From: Bin87 sp965232895 | GTDB lineage: Bacteria > Chloroflexota > Dehalococcoidia > Lucifugimonadales > UBA3495 | Assembly (NCBI GenBank): GCA_965232895.1 | Contig: OZ247430.1 | Location: 3,782,001 to 3,846,000 of the forward strand | Reading direction: 5' to 3' | DNA length: 64,000 bases | In this document: positions 1-7,429 of the stretch, piece by piece | Layout of the letters: every line of letters begins with the position of its first letter | Position numbering within the stretch: the stretch's first letter is position 1 | The notes under the pieces: model-generated | What the model saw: the letters and a program-made list of their open reading frames with translations, nothing else | Database searches by the model: none | What the model was told of the DNA's origin: nothing | Translations under genes and position numbers: made by a program

Positions 1-1082
1 GCGGCGGCGCGGAGGTCGTCGATGCGGGCGTTGGTGCAGGCGCCGAGGAACACCCGGTCAATTTTAATGTCCTCGATGCGCTGGTTGGGTTCCAGACCCA
101 TGTACTCCAGGGCGCGTTCGGCGGCTTCTCGCTCGGCGGTGGTTTCGAACGACGCCGGGTCGGGCACGCGGTCGGTGATCTGTGCCACCATGTCCGGCTT
201 GGTGCCCCAGGTGACGAAGGGGGCCAGGTCGCTGGCGTTGATCACGACTGTGCGGTCGTAAGCTGCGCCGGAATCGGTGGTCAAGCCCCGCCACTCCTCG
301 ATCCTGGCTTCAAGCTCCGCTCCCTTGGGAGCGTAGGGGCGGGTCCGGACGTAGTCGAAGGTGGTGTCGTCGGGAGCGATCATGCCGGCGCGGGCGCCGC
401 CCTCGATGCTCATGTTGCACACGGTCATGCGACCGTCCATGGACAGGGCTCGGATGGCCTCGCCGGTGTACTCGATGACGTGGCCGGTGCCCCCGTTCAC
501 CCCAATGTGCCCGATGATGCCCAGGATCACGTCCTTGGCGGAGACGCCGTTGGGTAGTTCGCCGTCGATGCGTACCTCCATGGTGCGGGGCTTGAACTGG
601 CGCAGCGTCTGGGTGGCCAGGACGTGCTCGACCTCGGAAGTGCCGATGCCCACGGCGAAGCAGCCCAGCGCCCCGTGGGTCGAGGTGTGGCTGTCGCCGC
701 AGACGACGGTCTTGCCGGGGAGGGTGTAGCCCAAGTCGGGGCCGATGACGTGGACGATGCCCTGGTTCTCGCTGAAGCGGTCGTAATAAAAGGGCAGCTC
801 GAACTCGGCGGCATTACGATCCAACGCGTCCAACTGCGCCTTGGAAATCTGGTCCTCGATGGGCCGGGTGAGTTCCCAGGTGGGCGTGTTGTGGTCAGCG
901 GTGGCGACGGTGAGGTCGGGTCGGCGGACCTTGCGTCCGGCCATACGGAGGCCGTCGAAAGCCTGCGGCGAGGTGACCTCGTGCACCAGGTGCAGGTCAA
1001 TGTAGATTAGCGAGGGTTGCCCCGGCTCTTCGTGAACCACGTGGGCATCCCAGATTTTCTCGAACATTGTGCGGGCGGCCAA
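1..1082 (-). CDS. leuC: 3-isopropylmalate dehydratase large subunit, 3' end cut by window edge
   Basis: LeuC, with LeuD, isomerises 2-isopropylmalate to 3-isopropylmalate in leucine biosynthesis using a [4Fe-4S] cluster. The N-terminus (EKIWDAHVV, then HLVHEVTSPQAFDGLR) is textbook aconitase-family LeuC. CGDSHTSTHGALG follows, and a cluster-ligand cysteine lies in GACTN close to the left edge. About 360 of the usual 420-470 residues are visible; the C-terminus is outside. I chose TTG at 1082 as start because GGAGG lies 7 nt upstream (1090-1094) and it gives the usual start M-A-x-x-T; an ATG five codons later (1067) lacks that spacing. An extended -10 element sits 66 nt upstream. leuD would be expected further left, which I cannot see. 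Confidence 0.95.
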   Translation of the reverse strand, partial: MAARTMFEKIWDAHVVHEEPGQPSLIYIDLHLVHEVTSPQAFDGLRMAGRKVRRPDLTVATADHNTPTWELTRPIEDQISKAQLDALDRNAAEFELPFYYDRFSENQGIVHVIGPDLGYTLPGKTVVCGDSHTSTHGALGCFAVGIGTSEVEHVLATQTLRQFKPRTMEVRIDGELPNGVSAKDVILGIIGHIGVNGGTGHVIEYTGEAIRALSMDGRMTVCNMSIEGGARAGMIAPDDTTFDYVRTRPYAPKGAELEARIEEWRGLTTDSGAAYDRTVVINASDLAPFVTWGTKPDMVAQITDRVPDPASFETTAEREAAERALEYMGLEPNQRIEDIKIDRVFLGACTNARIDDLRAA

Positions 1083-1147
1083 TTCAATTCCTCCTCGGGC
1101 CGGCTCAACTGGTGGGCAGGCCGGCAGCGTTCACGATACAAACGGGG

Positions 1148-1156
1148 ATTATAGCA
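1148..1156 (-). promoter_or_regulatory. Extended -10 promoter element for leuC
   Basis: Read on the minus strand this is TGCTATAAT, a perfect -10 hexamer preceded by TGn. It lies in the short gap between the antiporter gene and leuC, about 66 nt before the leuC start. No good -35 hexamer is visible at 16-18 nt, as expected for extended -10 promoters. The same core with the same flanks (GATGCTATAATCC) recurs before the SDR gene at 12813. Confidence 0.55.
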
Positions 1157-1175
1157 TCGGCGCCGGGCGCAAGGG

Positions 1176-2882
1176 TCAGTGGCCGCCGCTGATCTCGGCC
1201 ATCATGAGGTCAATGATGTCCTGGCTGGTCACGGCGCCCAGGAAACGGTCGGTTTCCCGCTCCACGACGGGGACGGTGGTGATGGAATTTTCGGACATGC
1301 GTTGCAGCACGTCTTCCACGTGCTCCTCGGGCCAGGCCACTGGAGGCTGCCGGCGCAGGATGTCTTTGAGCGAAGTAGTGTTCCATGACCCTTTGGGCAA
1401 GTACCGGAAAGTTGACAAAGAGACCATACCGGCCAGCCTCCCGTTATCGACCACAACGTAGTCATTCTGATTGGGCAGCGTCCAACGATCGGTGAAATCC
1501 CGGACGGATACGGAAGTATCCGGGTGGCGTCGGGAGCGGTCCAGGATATCGTCAATAGTGATGTCGTCCAGGGCGAAATTGGCTATGCCTTGTGGGATGT
1601 CGTTCAGTTCGGCCGGCAGGTCCCGCCTTCTGCTGGCCCGGTTGACGGTAAAGCTGATCACGGGCGGCATCAATAGAATGTGACAGAACATGACCAGCAC
1701 CAGGAAGGAGAAGACCACTTCATCGATCACGCCGGTATCCCAGAGCACCAGCAGCAGAGCGATTTCCGCAACGCCTTTGCCCATGAGTCCGGAGGCGACA
1801 GCGTAAGGGACGGTGAGCCGGGATACATAGGCTCCAATGAACGCTCCGGAAAAATTGCCGATGAACGGAACCAGTGCGAGAGCGACCATGGTCCATACCG
1901 GCAGAGTGACGAACGAGAAGGTGAATAGCAGGCCTGCGGACGCAAAGAAGAGCGGGACGAAGAAACCCTCCGAAACACTGCGCAGCCCCGGGGTGATTTC
2001 CCGGTGAACCTGATAAGGCAGGCCGGACAAGGCGGCGCCGAACATCAGCGCCCCAAGGGATCCGTGCAGACCGATGAATTCCGCGCCGGCCACGACCACG
2101 AACAAAAAGCCGATCAGCAGGCCCAGGGACAGTTGCGGTACCTGAATAGCGCGCTGCAGCAGGGCGACCACCGGAGGAAGTACCCGAGACGACAGTACCC
2201 AGGAAACCACTGCAAAACCGGCGACCTTGCCCAGAAGGATCAAGATACCGACTGGGGACAACGTATGAGCATGTTCTCCGATACTGAACCCGATCAACAG
2301 GAGGGTGATCAGTTCAGCTATGACCACCACGGTGAAGATCTGCAATCCGATGGGGTTTTTCATCTGACCGTCGTCTGCCAGTACCTTGACCACGATGCCC
2401 AGGCTGGTCATGGACAGGACTCCGGCCAGAGCCAATGCTTCTGAAAAATTCAGATTCAGGCCGAAATCGAAAACGAAGTCGGTGGTGACCAGCATGGAAA
2501 TGCCAAGCGACAGGACAACTGACAATATCGCGGCCAGAAAATAGTGGCCTCTAAGGCTGGACATAAAGCTGTCAATGTCGATCTCATCGAGTCCGATGAG
2601 GAAGAAAAACAGGAACACGCCCAGTGTGAGGAGCAACTCAGTGTGGAGAGTGGGCTCGACGTGCCAGACTCCGAACAGTTCCAGCACCGGTCCGAGGATA
2701 ATGCCGGTGACCGCGTAGGCCACGATGGCGTTCAAGCGCAGACGGCGGAAGACACCTTCCACCAGCTTGGCGGCAATGATCAGAAGGCCCAGGGCCAGCA
2801 ATGACTGGCGCAATTCAGCGGAACTGACGGAGACGCTGAACGCCTCAGCGCCCCCCAGGAAAGGCAGGAGTTCGACCAACAT
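1176..2882 (-). CDS. Cation/proton antiporter (CPA2/Kef type) with C-terminal CBS pair
   Basis: This inner-membrane monovalent cation:proton antiporter has 568 aa. Residues ~15-400 form about a dozen hydrophobic segments of the Na/H-exchanger fold, including conserved Gly-rich stretches (VTGIILGP, GLMGKGVAEIALLL). Residues ~435-565 are soluble and form two CBS motifs (VVVDNGRLAGMVSL and VPVVERETDRFLGAVTSQD), so gating by an adenine nucleotide is likely. There is no TrkA-N/RCK domain, which separates it from classical KefB/C. The ion (Na+ or K+) cannot be decided from sequence. It lies upstream of leuC on the same strand with a separate promoter between them. Confidence 0.85.
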   Translation of the reverse strand: MLVELLPFLGGAEAFSVSVSSAELRQSLLALGLLIIAAKLVEGVFRRLRLNAIVAYAVTGIILGPVLELFGVWHVEPTLHTELLLTLGVFLFFFLIGLDEIDIDSFMSSLRGHYFLAAILSVVLSLGISMLVTTDFVFDFGLNLNFSEALALAGVLSMTSLGIVVKVLADDGQMKNPIGLQIFTVVVIAELITLLLIGFSIGEHAHTLSPVGILILLGKVAGFAVVSWVLSSRVLPPVVALLQRAIQVPQLSLGLLIGFLFVVVAGAEFIGLHGSLGALMFGAALSGLPYQVHREITPGLRSVSEGFFVPLFFASAGLLFTFSFVTLPVWTMVALALVPFIGNFSGAFIGAYVSRLTVPYAVASGLMGKGVAEIALLLVLWDTGVIDEVVFSFLVLVMFCHILLMPPVISFTVNRASRRRDLPAELNDIPQGIANFALDDITIDDILDRSRRHPDTSVSVRDFTDRWTLPNQNDYVVVDNGRLAGMVSLSTFRYLPKGSWNTTSLKDILRRQPPVAWPEEHVEDVLQRMSENSITTVPVVERETDRFLGAVTSQDIIDLMMAEISGGH

Positions 2883-3094
2883 TTAAAAATCTCTTCGATT
2901 ATGCAAGGGACAGATTAATCAGGCTGCGTCGGGTCAAGTTCATTATGGGTCACTCGCCAGTCCCCGTCGAAACCGAGGTGGGAATTAGCGCAGTGGCTAT
3001 TATTTCGCAAATGGTTAGGTCTCACAAGTGGGGCGACGCCCTTGTGATAGACTTGCCGCGTCCCTTTTTGAACGCAAAACACGGAGGAATCGCG

Positions 3095-5704
3095 ATGCCG
3101 TCCGCCGAAAAAGTTGTACTTCCCGACAACGTCCGTCCCGTCCACTATGATCTGGCGCTAACGCCGGATTTCGGCGATTTCACTTTCGCCGGCGAGGTGG
3201 ACGTGACGGTGAGCATGGAACCCGGCACGACTGAGATCATGCTCAACTGCTCGGAAATCGAGATACATTCTGCTGCCGTTGGCTGGACGGACACGAATGG
3301 CGAACAGGAACAAGCGGCCAGCAACATCGCCTACGATGCCGACGCCGAAACCGTGACGATCACCATCCCCGGCACTCCGGCGGACGGGCTGGTGGGCAAC
3401 CAGCGCCTGCGGATGTCTTTCACCGGTGAACTGAACGACAAACTGCGGGGGTTCTACCGCAGCCAGTACACGAACCCCGAAGGCGAAACCGCCTACCTGG
3501 CGACCACGCAATTCGAGGCCACCGACGCGCGGCGGGCCCTGCCCTGCTGGGACGAGCCGGCGGCCAAGGCCACTTTCCAGGTCACGCTCAACGTACCCGA
3601 GGAAATGGAGGCCGTTTCCAACACGCCGATCATCGAGGAAACGCGCCGCGGGGACGGACTGAAGACCCTGCTGTTTGACAAGACGCCGGTGATGTCAACC
3701 TATCTCCTGGCGTTCGTGATCGGCGACCTGACGCACATCGAAAAAGAGGCGGCGGACGGCACGGTCATGGGTGTGTGGATGACGCGCGGGAAGGAGGAGC
3801 AGGGGCAGTTCGCGCTGGACACCGCGGTCAAGCTGCTGTCGTTTTTCAACGATTACTTTGGAATCCCCTACCCGTTGCCCAAGCTGGACCACCTGGCGAT
3901 CCCGGACTTTGCGGCCGGCGCCATGGAAAACTGGGGTTGCATCACGTACCGGGAGACAGCGCTGCTGGTGGACCCGCAGAACTCCTCGGCGGGCACGCGG
4001 CAGCGAGTGGCCGAAGTGGTCGCCCACGAGATGGCGCACATGTGGTTCGGCGACCTAGTGACCATGGAGTGGTGGGACGACCTGTGGCTCAACGAGAGCT
4101 TCGCCACGTGGGTGGGAACCAAGGCGGTGGACTGGCTGTTCCCCGAATGGTCGATGTGGACCCAGTTCGTCAACATGGACACCAACCGGGCGTTCAACCT
4201 GGATGGCCTGAAGAACTCGCACCCAATCGAGCAGGAGGTGGCCAATCCCGCGGAAGTGAGCCAGCTCTTCGACGCCATCAGCTACAGCAAGGGTGGCTCG
4301 GTCCTGCGTATGTTGGAGCATTTCCTGACGCCCAACGTGTTCCGGATCGGGCTGAACACCTACCTTACGCGCCACTCCTACCAGAACGCGCGCACCACGG
4401 ATTTGTGGACGGCCCTCGAGGAATCCTCGGGGCAGCCGGTCAACTCCATTATGAGCAGCTGGACCGGCCAGACCGGGTACCCGGTGCTGGACGTGGTGTC
4501 AACCAACACGGCAAGCGGGTTGTCACTGGAGGTGCGGCAGGAGCGGTTCGTCTTTGACTCGGTCCTGGGCGAGAATAGCGGCGACGACGAGGAGCAGGTT
4601 TGGCCCGTGCCGTTGACTGTCGCAGCCGACGGCGCTGCGGTCACGGCACACCTGGTCAGCGGGGCCACGAGCACCGTGGAGGTTGCCGCGCCCTCGCAAC
4701 CAGACTGGTTCAAGGTCAATCCCGACCAGACCGGGTTCTACCGGGTGAACTACACCGACACGGACCGGGAGAGTCTGGCCACGCTGGTGGCCGACAAGAC
4801 GCTGCCGGCCACGGATCGGCTGGGCATCCAGAACGACGCCTTCGCGCTGTCCCGGGCGGGCCTGCTGCCGGTGACACGCTTCCTGGCGCTGGCGGAGTCC
4901 TACCAGGACGAAACGGACGCCTCGGTATGGAGCGACCTGGCGACCAACCTGCGCGAAATTGAAAGCCTGATCGCCGACGAACCGTACCTGGGGGCGTACC
5001 ATGCCTTTGGCCGGCGATTGTTCGGTCCGGCGGCGCAGCGTTCGGGCTGGGAGGCGCGGCCGGGCGAGGGACACCTGGACTCGCTGACGCGGTCCACGGT
5101 GCTGAGCCAGGCTGGCGTGTACGGCGACCCGGACATCGTCGCGCAAGCCCGGGAATTATTCGATGCCTACCAGCTCAATCCCGCCAATGTGCGGCCCGAC
5201 CTGCGCGGTGTAGTGTTCAGCCTGGTCGCACAATCTGGTGATCGTGCGGTTTACGACCGCATGTGGGAACTGGAGCGGGCGGCCGAGCTGCACGAGGAGA
5301 AAATCCGGTTCCTGATCTCGATGGCCCGGTTCCAGCAGGAGGAACTGCTGCGCGAGACCCTGGACCGGTCGCTCACCGACGACGTGCGGTTGCAGGACAC
5401 CATCTTTGTGGTGTCTGCCGTGGCGGCCAACAACCGGGGTCGCAGCCTGGCCTGGGAATTCCTGAAGGAGCAGTGGGACGAGTTCGACCGGCGTTACGGT
5501 GGCGGTGGCTTCGGGCTGATGCGGCTGGTGGCCATCACCAACGCGTTCACCACCAACGAGCAGCGGAACGACGTGGAGGCGTTCTTCGACGCCCATCCCA
5601 CGCCGGCGGCGGAGCGCACGATTCGCCAGGCGCTCGAGCGCATGGCGCTGAACGTGGCGTGGCTGGACCGCAACCGGGACGAGCTGGCGCTGTATTTCGG
5701 CTAG
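3095..5704 (+). CDS. pepN: M1 family zinc aminopeptidase
   Basis: This cytosolic zinc aminopeptidase removes N-terminal residues from peptides. It has 869 aa from ATG 3095, chosen because GGAGG lies 7 nt before it and translation from there begins the family-typical VLPDNVRPVHYDL; the frame is open further upstream but reads as non-family sequence. The substrate-binding GAMEN motif is at residues 275-279. Zinc ligands are H311, H315 and E334 in HEMAH-(18)-E, with E312 catalytic. A C-terminal ERAP1-like helical domain covers ~530-860, so it belongs to the ERAP/APN branch rather than E. coli PepN. It is monocistronic. Another aminopeptidase, pepA, lies at 48116. Confidence 0.95.
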   Translation: MPSAEKVVLPDNVRPVHYDLALTPDFGDFTFAGEVDVTVSMEPGTTEIMLNCSEIEIHSAAVGWTDTNGEQEQAASNIAYDADAETVTITIPGTPADGLVGNQRLRMSFTGELNDKLRGFYRSQYTNPEGETAYLATTQFEATDARRALPCWDEPAAKATFQVTLNVPEEMEAVSNTPIIEETRRGDGLKTLLFDKTPVMSTYLLAFVIGDLTHIEKEAADGTVMGVWMTRGKEEQGQFALDTAVKLLSFFNDYFGIPYPLPKLDHLAIPDFAAGAMENWGCITYRETALLVDPQNSSAGTRQRVAEVVAHEMAHMWFGDLVTMEWWDDLWLNESFATWVGTKAVDWLFPEWSMWTQFVNMDTNRAFNLDGLKNSHPIEQEVANPAEVSQLFDAISYSKGGSVLRMLEHFLTPNVFRIGLNTYLTRHSYQNARTTDLWTALEESSGQPVNSIMSSWTGQTGYPVLDVVSTNTASGLSLEVRQERFVFDSVLGENSGDDEEQVWPVPLTVAADGAAVTAHLVSGATSTVEVAAPSQPDWFKVNPDQTGFYRVNYTDTDRESLATLVADKTLPATDRLGIQNDAFALSRAGLLPVTRFLALAESYQDETDASVWSDLATNLREIESLIADEPYLGAYHAFGRRLFGPAAQRSGWEARPGEGHLDSLTRSTVLSQAGVYGDPDIVAQARELFDAYQLNPANVRPDLRGVVFSLVAQSGDRAVYDRMWELERAAELHEEKIRFLISMARFQQEELLRETLDRSLTDDVRLQDTIFVVSAVAANNRGRSLAWEFLKEQWDEFDRRYGGGGFGLMRLVAITNAFTTNEQRNDVEAFFDAHPTPAAERTIRQALERMALNVAWLDRNRDELALYFG

Positions 5705-5786
5705 CGCAAACTGGGACAAACTGCTGTGCCTCAGACGTTGATCGTATGGATTGATGACCTACTGGGATTGCCCAAAAGGGGCCAGC

Positions 5787-6023
5787 ATGGAGGACTTCGA
5801 GATACTCGGTACAATAGCCGAAATAGAAACCATTGCCACTGGCCGCTCCGTTCGTGCCTTGGACTCCTGCGCGAACTGTACGGCAGGGGAAATTGGCGAA
5901 AGATGAAAGGGATCGCAACAGTGCGCCTTCCTGACGGCGCGATAGCAGACGCTGAGATTCATTGGTACGAAGCCCATGGAATAGTGCAGAAGAAAATGCA
6001 AAATCAAGCACTTTGTGGAGTGA
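5787..6023 (+). pseudogene. Small conserved protein, disrupted by two compensating 1-nt frameshifts
   Basis: ATG 5787 has an AGGGG element upstream and opens MEDFEILGTIAEIETIATG, which I recall as the start of a widespread ~80-aa family of unknown function. The expected continuation (LYGRGNWRKMKGIATV, AEIHWYEAHGI) is one frame over, requiring a missing base near 5858-5864. The expected ending K-K-M-K-I-K-H-F-V-E-stop is regained in the original frame if one base near 6000 is surplus, and the TGA at 6021-6023 is exactly in the starting frame. So two opposite single-base changes bracket about 140 nt. They may be real decay or assembly error. The usual partner gene follows 5 nt later and is intact. 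Confidence 0.6.
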
Positions 6024-6028
6024 CACCG

Positions 6029-6286
6029 ATGATCGTGAAATATGTTGTTTGTATCGAAGGCGACGACGAATACCATCTTTCCCTAAAGTTTAGAAGCATT
6101 TACCGTGTGCTCCCCGATGCCGTGGCGGCAAAGCACGGGTGGATCAGGGTTATCGACGAGACTGGAGAGGATTATCTCTATCCACAGTCTCGGTTCGAGG
6201 CTGTGGAATTGACGGAGGAAGTTGAACAGGCTCTGTTCGCCGCCGAGAAAATAGACCAAAACACTCTGATTACCGAGCACCCATAA
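6029..6286 (+). CDS. Small conserved protein of unknown function (85 aa)
   Basis: An 85-aa soluble protein beginning MIVKYVVCIEGDDEYHLSL and containing the core AAKHGWIRVIDETGEDYLYP followed by an acidic C-terminus. I recognise the pattern (VIDE-S/T-GEDYLYP) as a small family that usually follows the 5787-type gene in bacteria and cyanobacteria, possibly as an antitoxin-like or regulatory pair; no function is known to me. The frame is continuous with the upstream coding sequence only because of the frameshift there, so ATG 6029 is the proper start. Base composition is less G+C-rich than the flanking housekeeping genes. Its 3' end overlaps the convergent gene by 17 nt. Confidence 0.55.
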   Translation: MIVKYVVCIEGDDEYHLSLKFRSIYRVLPDAVAAKHGWIRVIDETGEDYLYPQSRFEAVELTEEVEQALFAAEKIDQNTLITEHP

Positions 6287-7304
6287 CTAGCAGGTCATCA
6301 GCCAGCCTTTCAATCCGCTCCCGCTGGGGAATGCAGTCCAACCACCGTTGCGGTATGGCGGACGCGCCGTAGCGTGCTCCCAGCACGGCCCCGGCGACGG
6401 CCGCGTTGGTGTCGGTGTCGCCGCCGGCGGCAACGGACGCGACCAGTGCATCCTCAAAGTCCAGGGGCGTGGCCGCCGCCCAGAAACCGAATTGTGTCGC
6501 CAGTAGTGTGTGCCCGATGAGCCGGTGGTCGCGCATGAGCCAGTCCGCGTCGGGAGGTGGTTGGCTTCCGTGACTCATCGCGTCCAGGGCATCCGCGGGG
6601 ATGCCATCGGAGCTGGCCTGCGCGGCCAGGTCGGGGCAGCCATCCGCGCGTGCCGCTTCCAGGAGGCCGGGCAGATTCGGGGCCGCGCCATTGAGCAGTG
6701 CGGCAATGACGGCGTTGACGAGGATGCAGGACCACTGGCAGGTGGCCGCGTAGTGGGTAACGACGCAAGTCGTGGCGGAATCGGCCACAAGCAGTTCCGG
6801 ATCGTTGCGCCGGGCAATTGCCACCGAGGCGCAGCGCATGACGCCGCCGTTGGGTGCGATGCGGTTTCTGCGCTCGTAGACGATCCGAGCCGGTTCTGGG
6901 AGAGGGTTGCCGGTGGACAGTTCGCGGATCACCTCGGCGGTGGTGTAACCGATGCCGCGTCCGTTCTCGCGGGCCCAAACTACCAACCGGTCCGCGAAGT
7001 CGCGGACGTAGTCTCCGCCGGACAGCAGGGCGAGTCCCAAATCCACCGCTTGGGCGAGATCGTCGTCCATCGGGCGGCGCGCTTCCCGGGGATCAATCTC
7101 AGTAAGCCCCTCTGGGTAGTCCGCAGCGATATCGTCGTACCACTGGCTCTCTACAGGAAGGCCCAGCAGGTTGCCAACGGCAAGGCCCAGGAGAACGCCG
7201 CGAGCGCGGTCGGACAGGTCGCTTGCCGATGGGCCGGCAGAGGCGGTTCGAGCGATGAAGCGGGACACTGCCGGGGCCTGGGTTACGATACCCGGATCTG
7301 TCAT
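6270..7304 (-). CDS. ADP-ribosylglycohydrolase family protein
   Basis: A 344-aa member of the DraG/ARH-like family, which removes ADP-ribose from modified proteins or small molecules using two metal ions. N-terminal SDRARGVLLGLAVGNLLGLPVE is the family opening. The metal-binding TDDT equivalent reads MDDD, and the C-terminal box GGDTDTNAAVAGAVLGA is intact. Start ATG 7304 is set by GGAG 7 nt upstream; the frame is open further but lacks a ribosome site. The altered first metal box (T to M) leaves catalysis plausible but unproven. No ADP-ribosyltransferase is adjacent, so the substrate is unknown. It is divergent from metH. Confidence 0.85.
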   Translation of the reverse strand: MTDPGIVTQAPAVSRFIARTASAGPSASDLSDRARGVLLGLAVGNLLGLPVESQWYDDIAADYPEGLTEIDPREARRPMDDDLAQAVDLGLALLSGGDYVRDFADRLVVWARENGRGIGYTTAEVIRELSTGNPLPEPARIVYERRNRIAPNGGVMRCASVAIARRNDPELLVADSATTCVVTHYAATCQWSCILVNAVIAALLNGAAPNLPGLLEAARADGCPDLAAQASSDGIPADALDAMSHGSQPPPDADWLMRDHRLIGHTLLATQFGFWAAATPLDFEDALVASVAAGGDTDTNAAVAGAVLGARYGASAIPQRWLDCIPQRERIERLADDLLVMGAR

Positions 7305-7429
7305 GGGAGCGCTCCTTTGGGTTGATTCACGAATGACGACAGGGGCGATTCGGAGTGGTTCCAGTTTGACACCCCTGCCGAATGCGGGTAGCCTTGATTG
7401 TGATTTACGGAACAAATGGCACTGAGGTT

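Noticed and set aside
5787..6023. Programmed frameshifting in the small conserved gene
   Set aside because: No slippery heptamer or downstream pseudoknot is visible at the -1 site, and a second, opposite shift would also be needed. Error or decay is simpler.
7305..7429. Cobalamin riboswitch before metH (and before nrdJ, 37320-37498)
   Set aside because: Neither leader shows a B12-box-like sequence or enough length for the conserved core.
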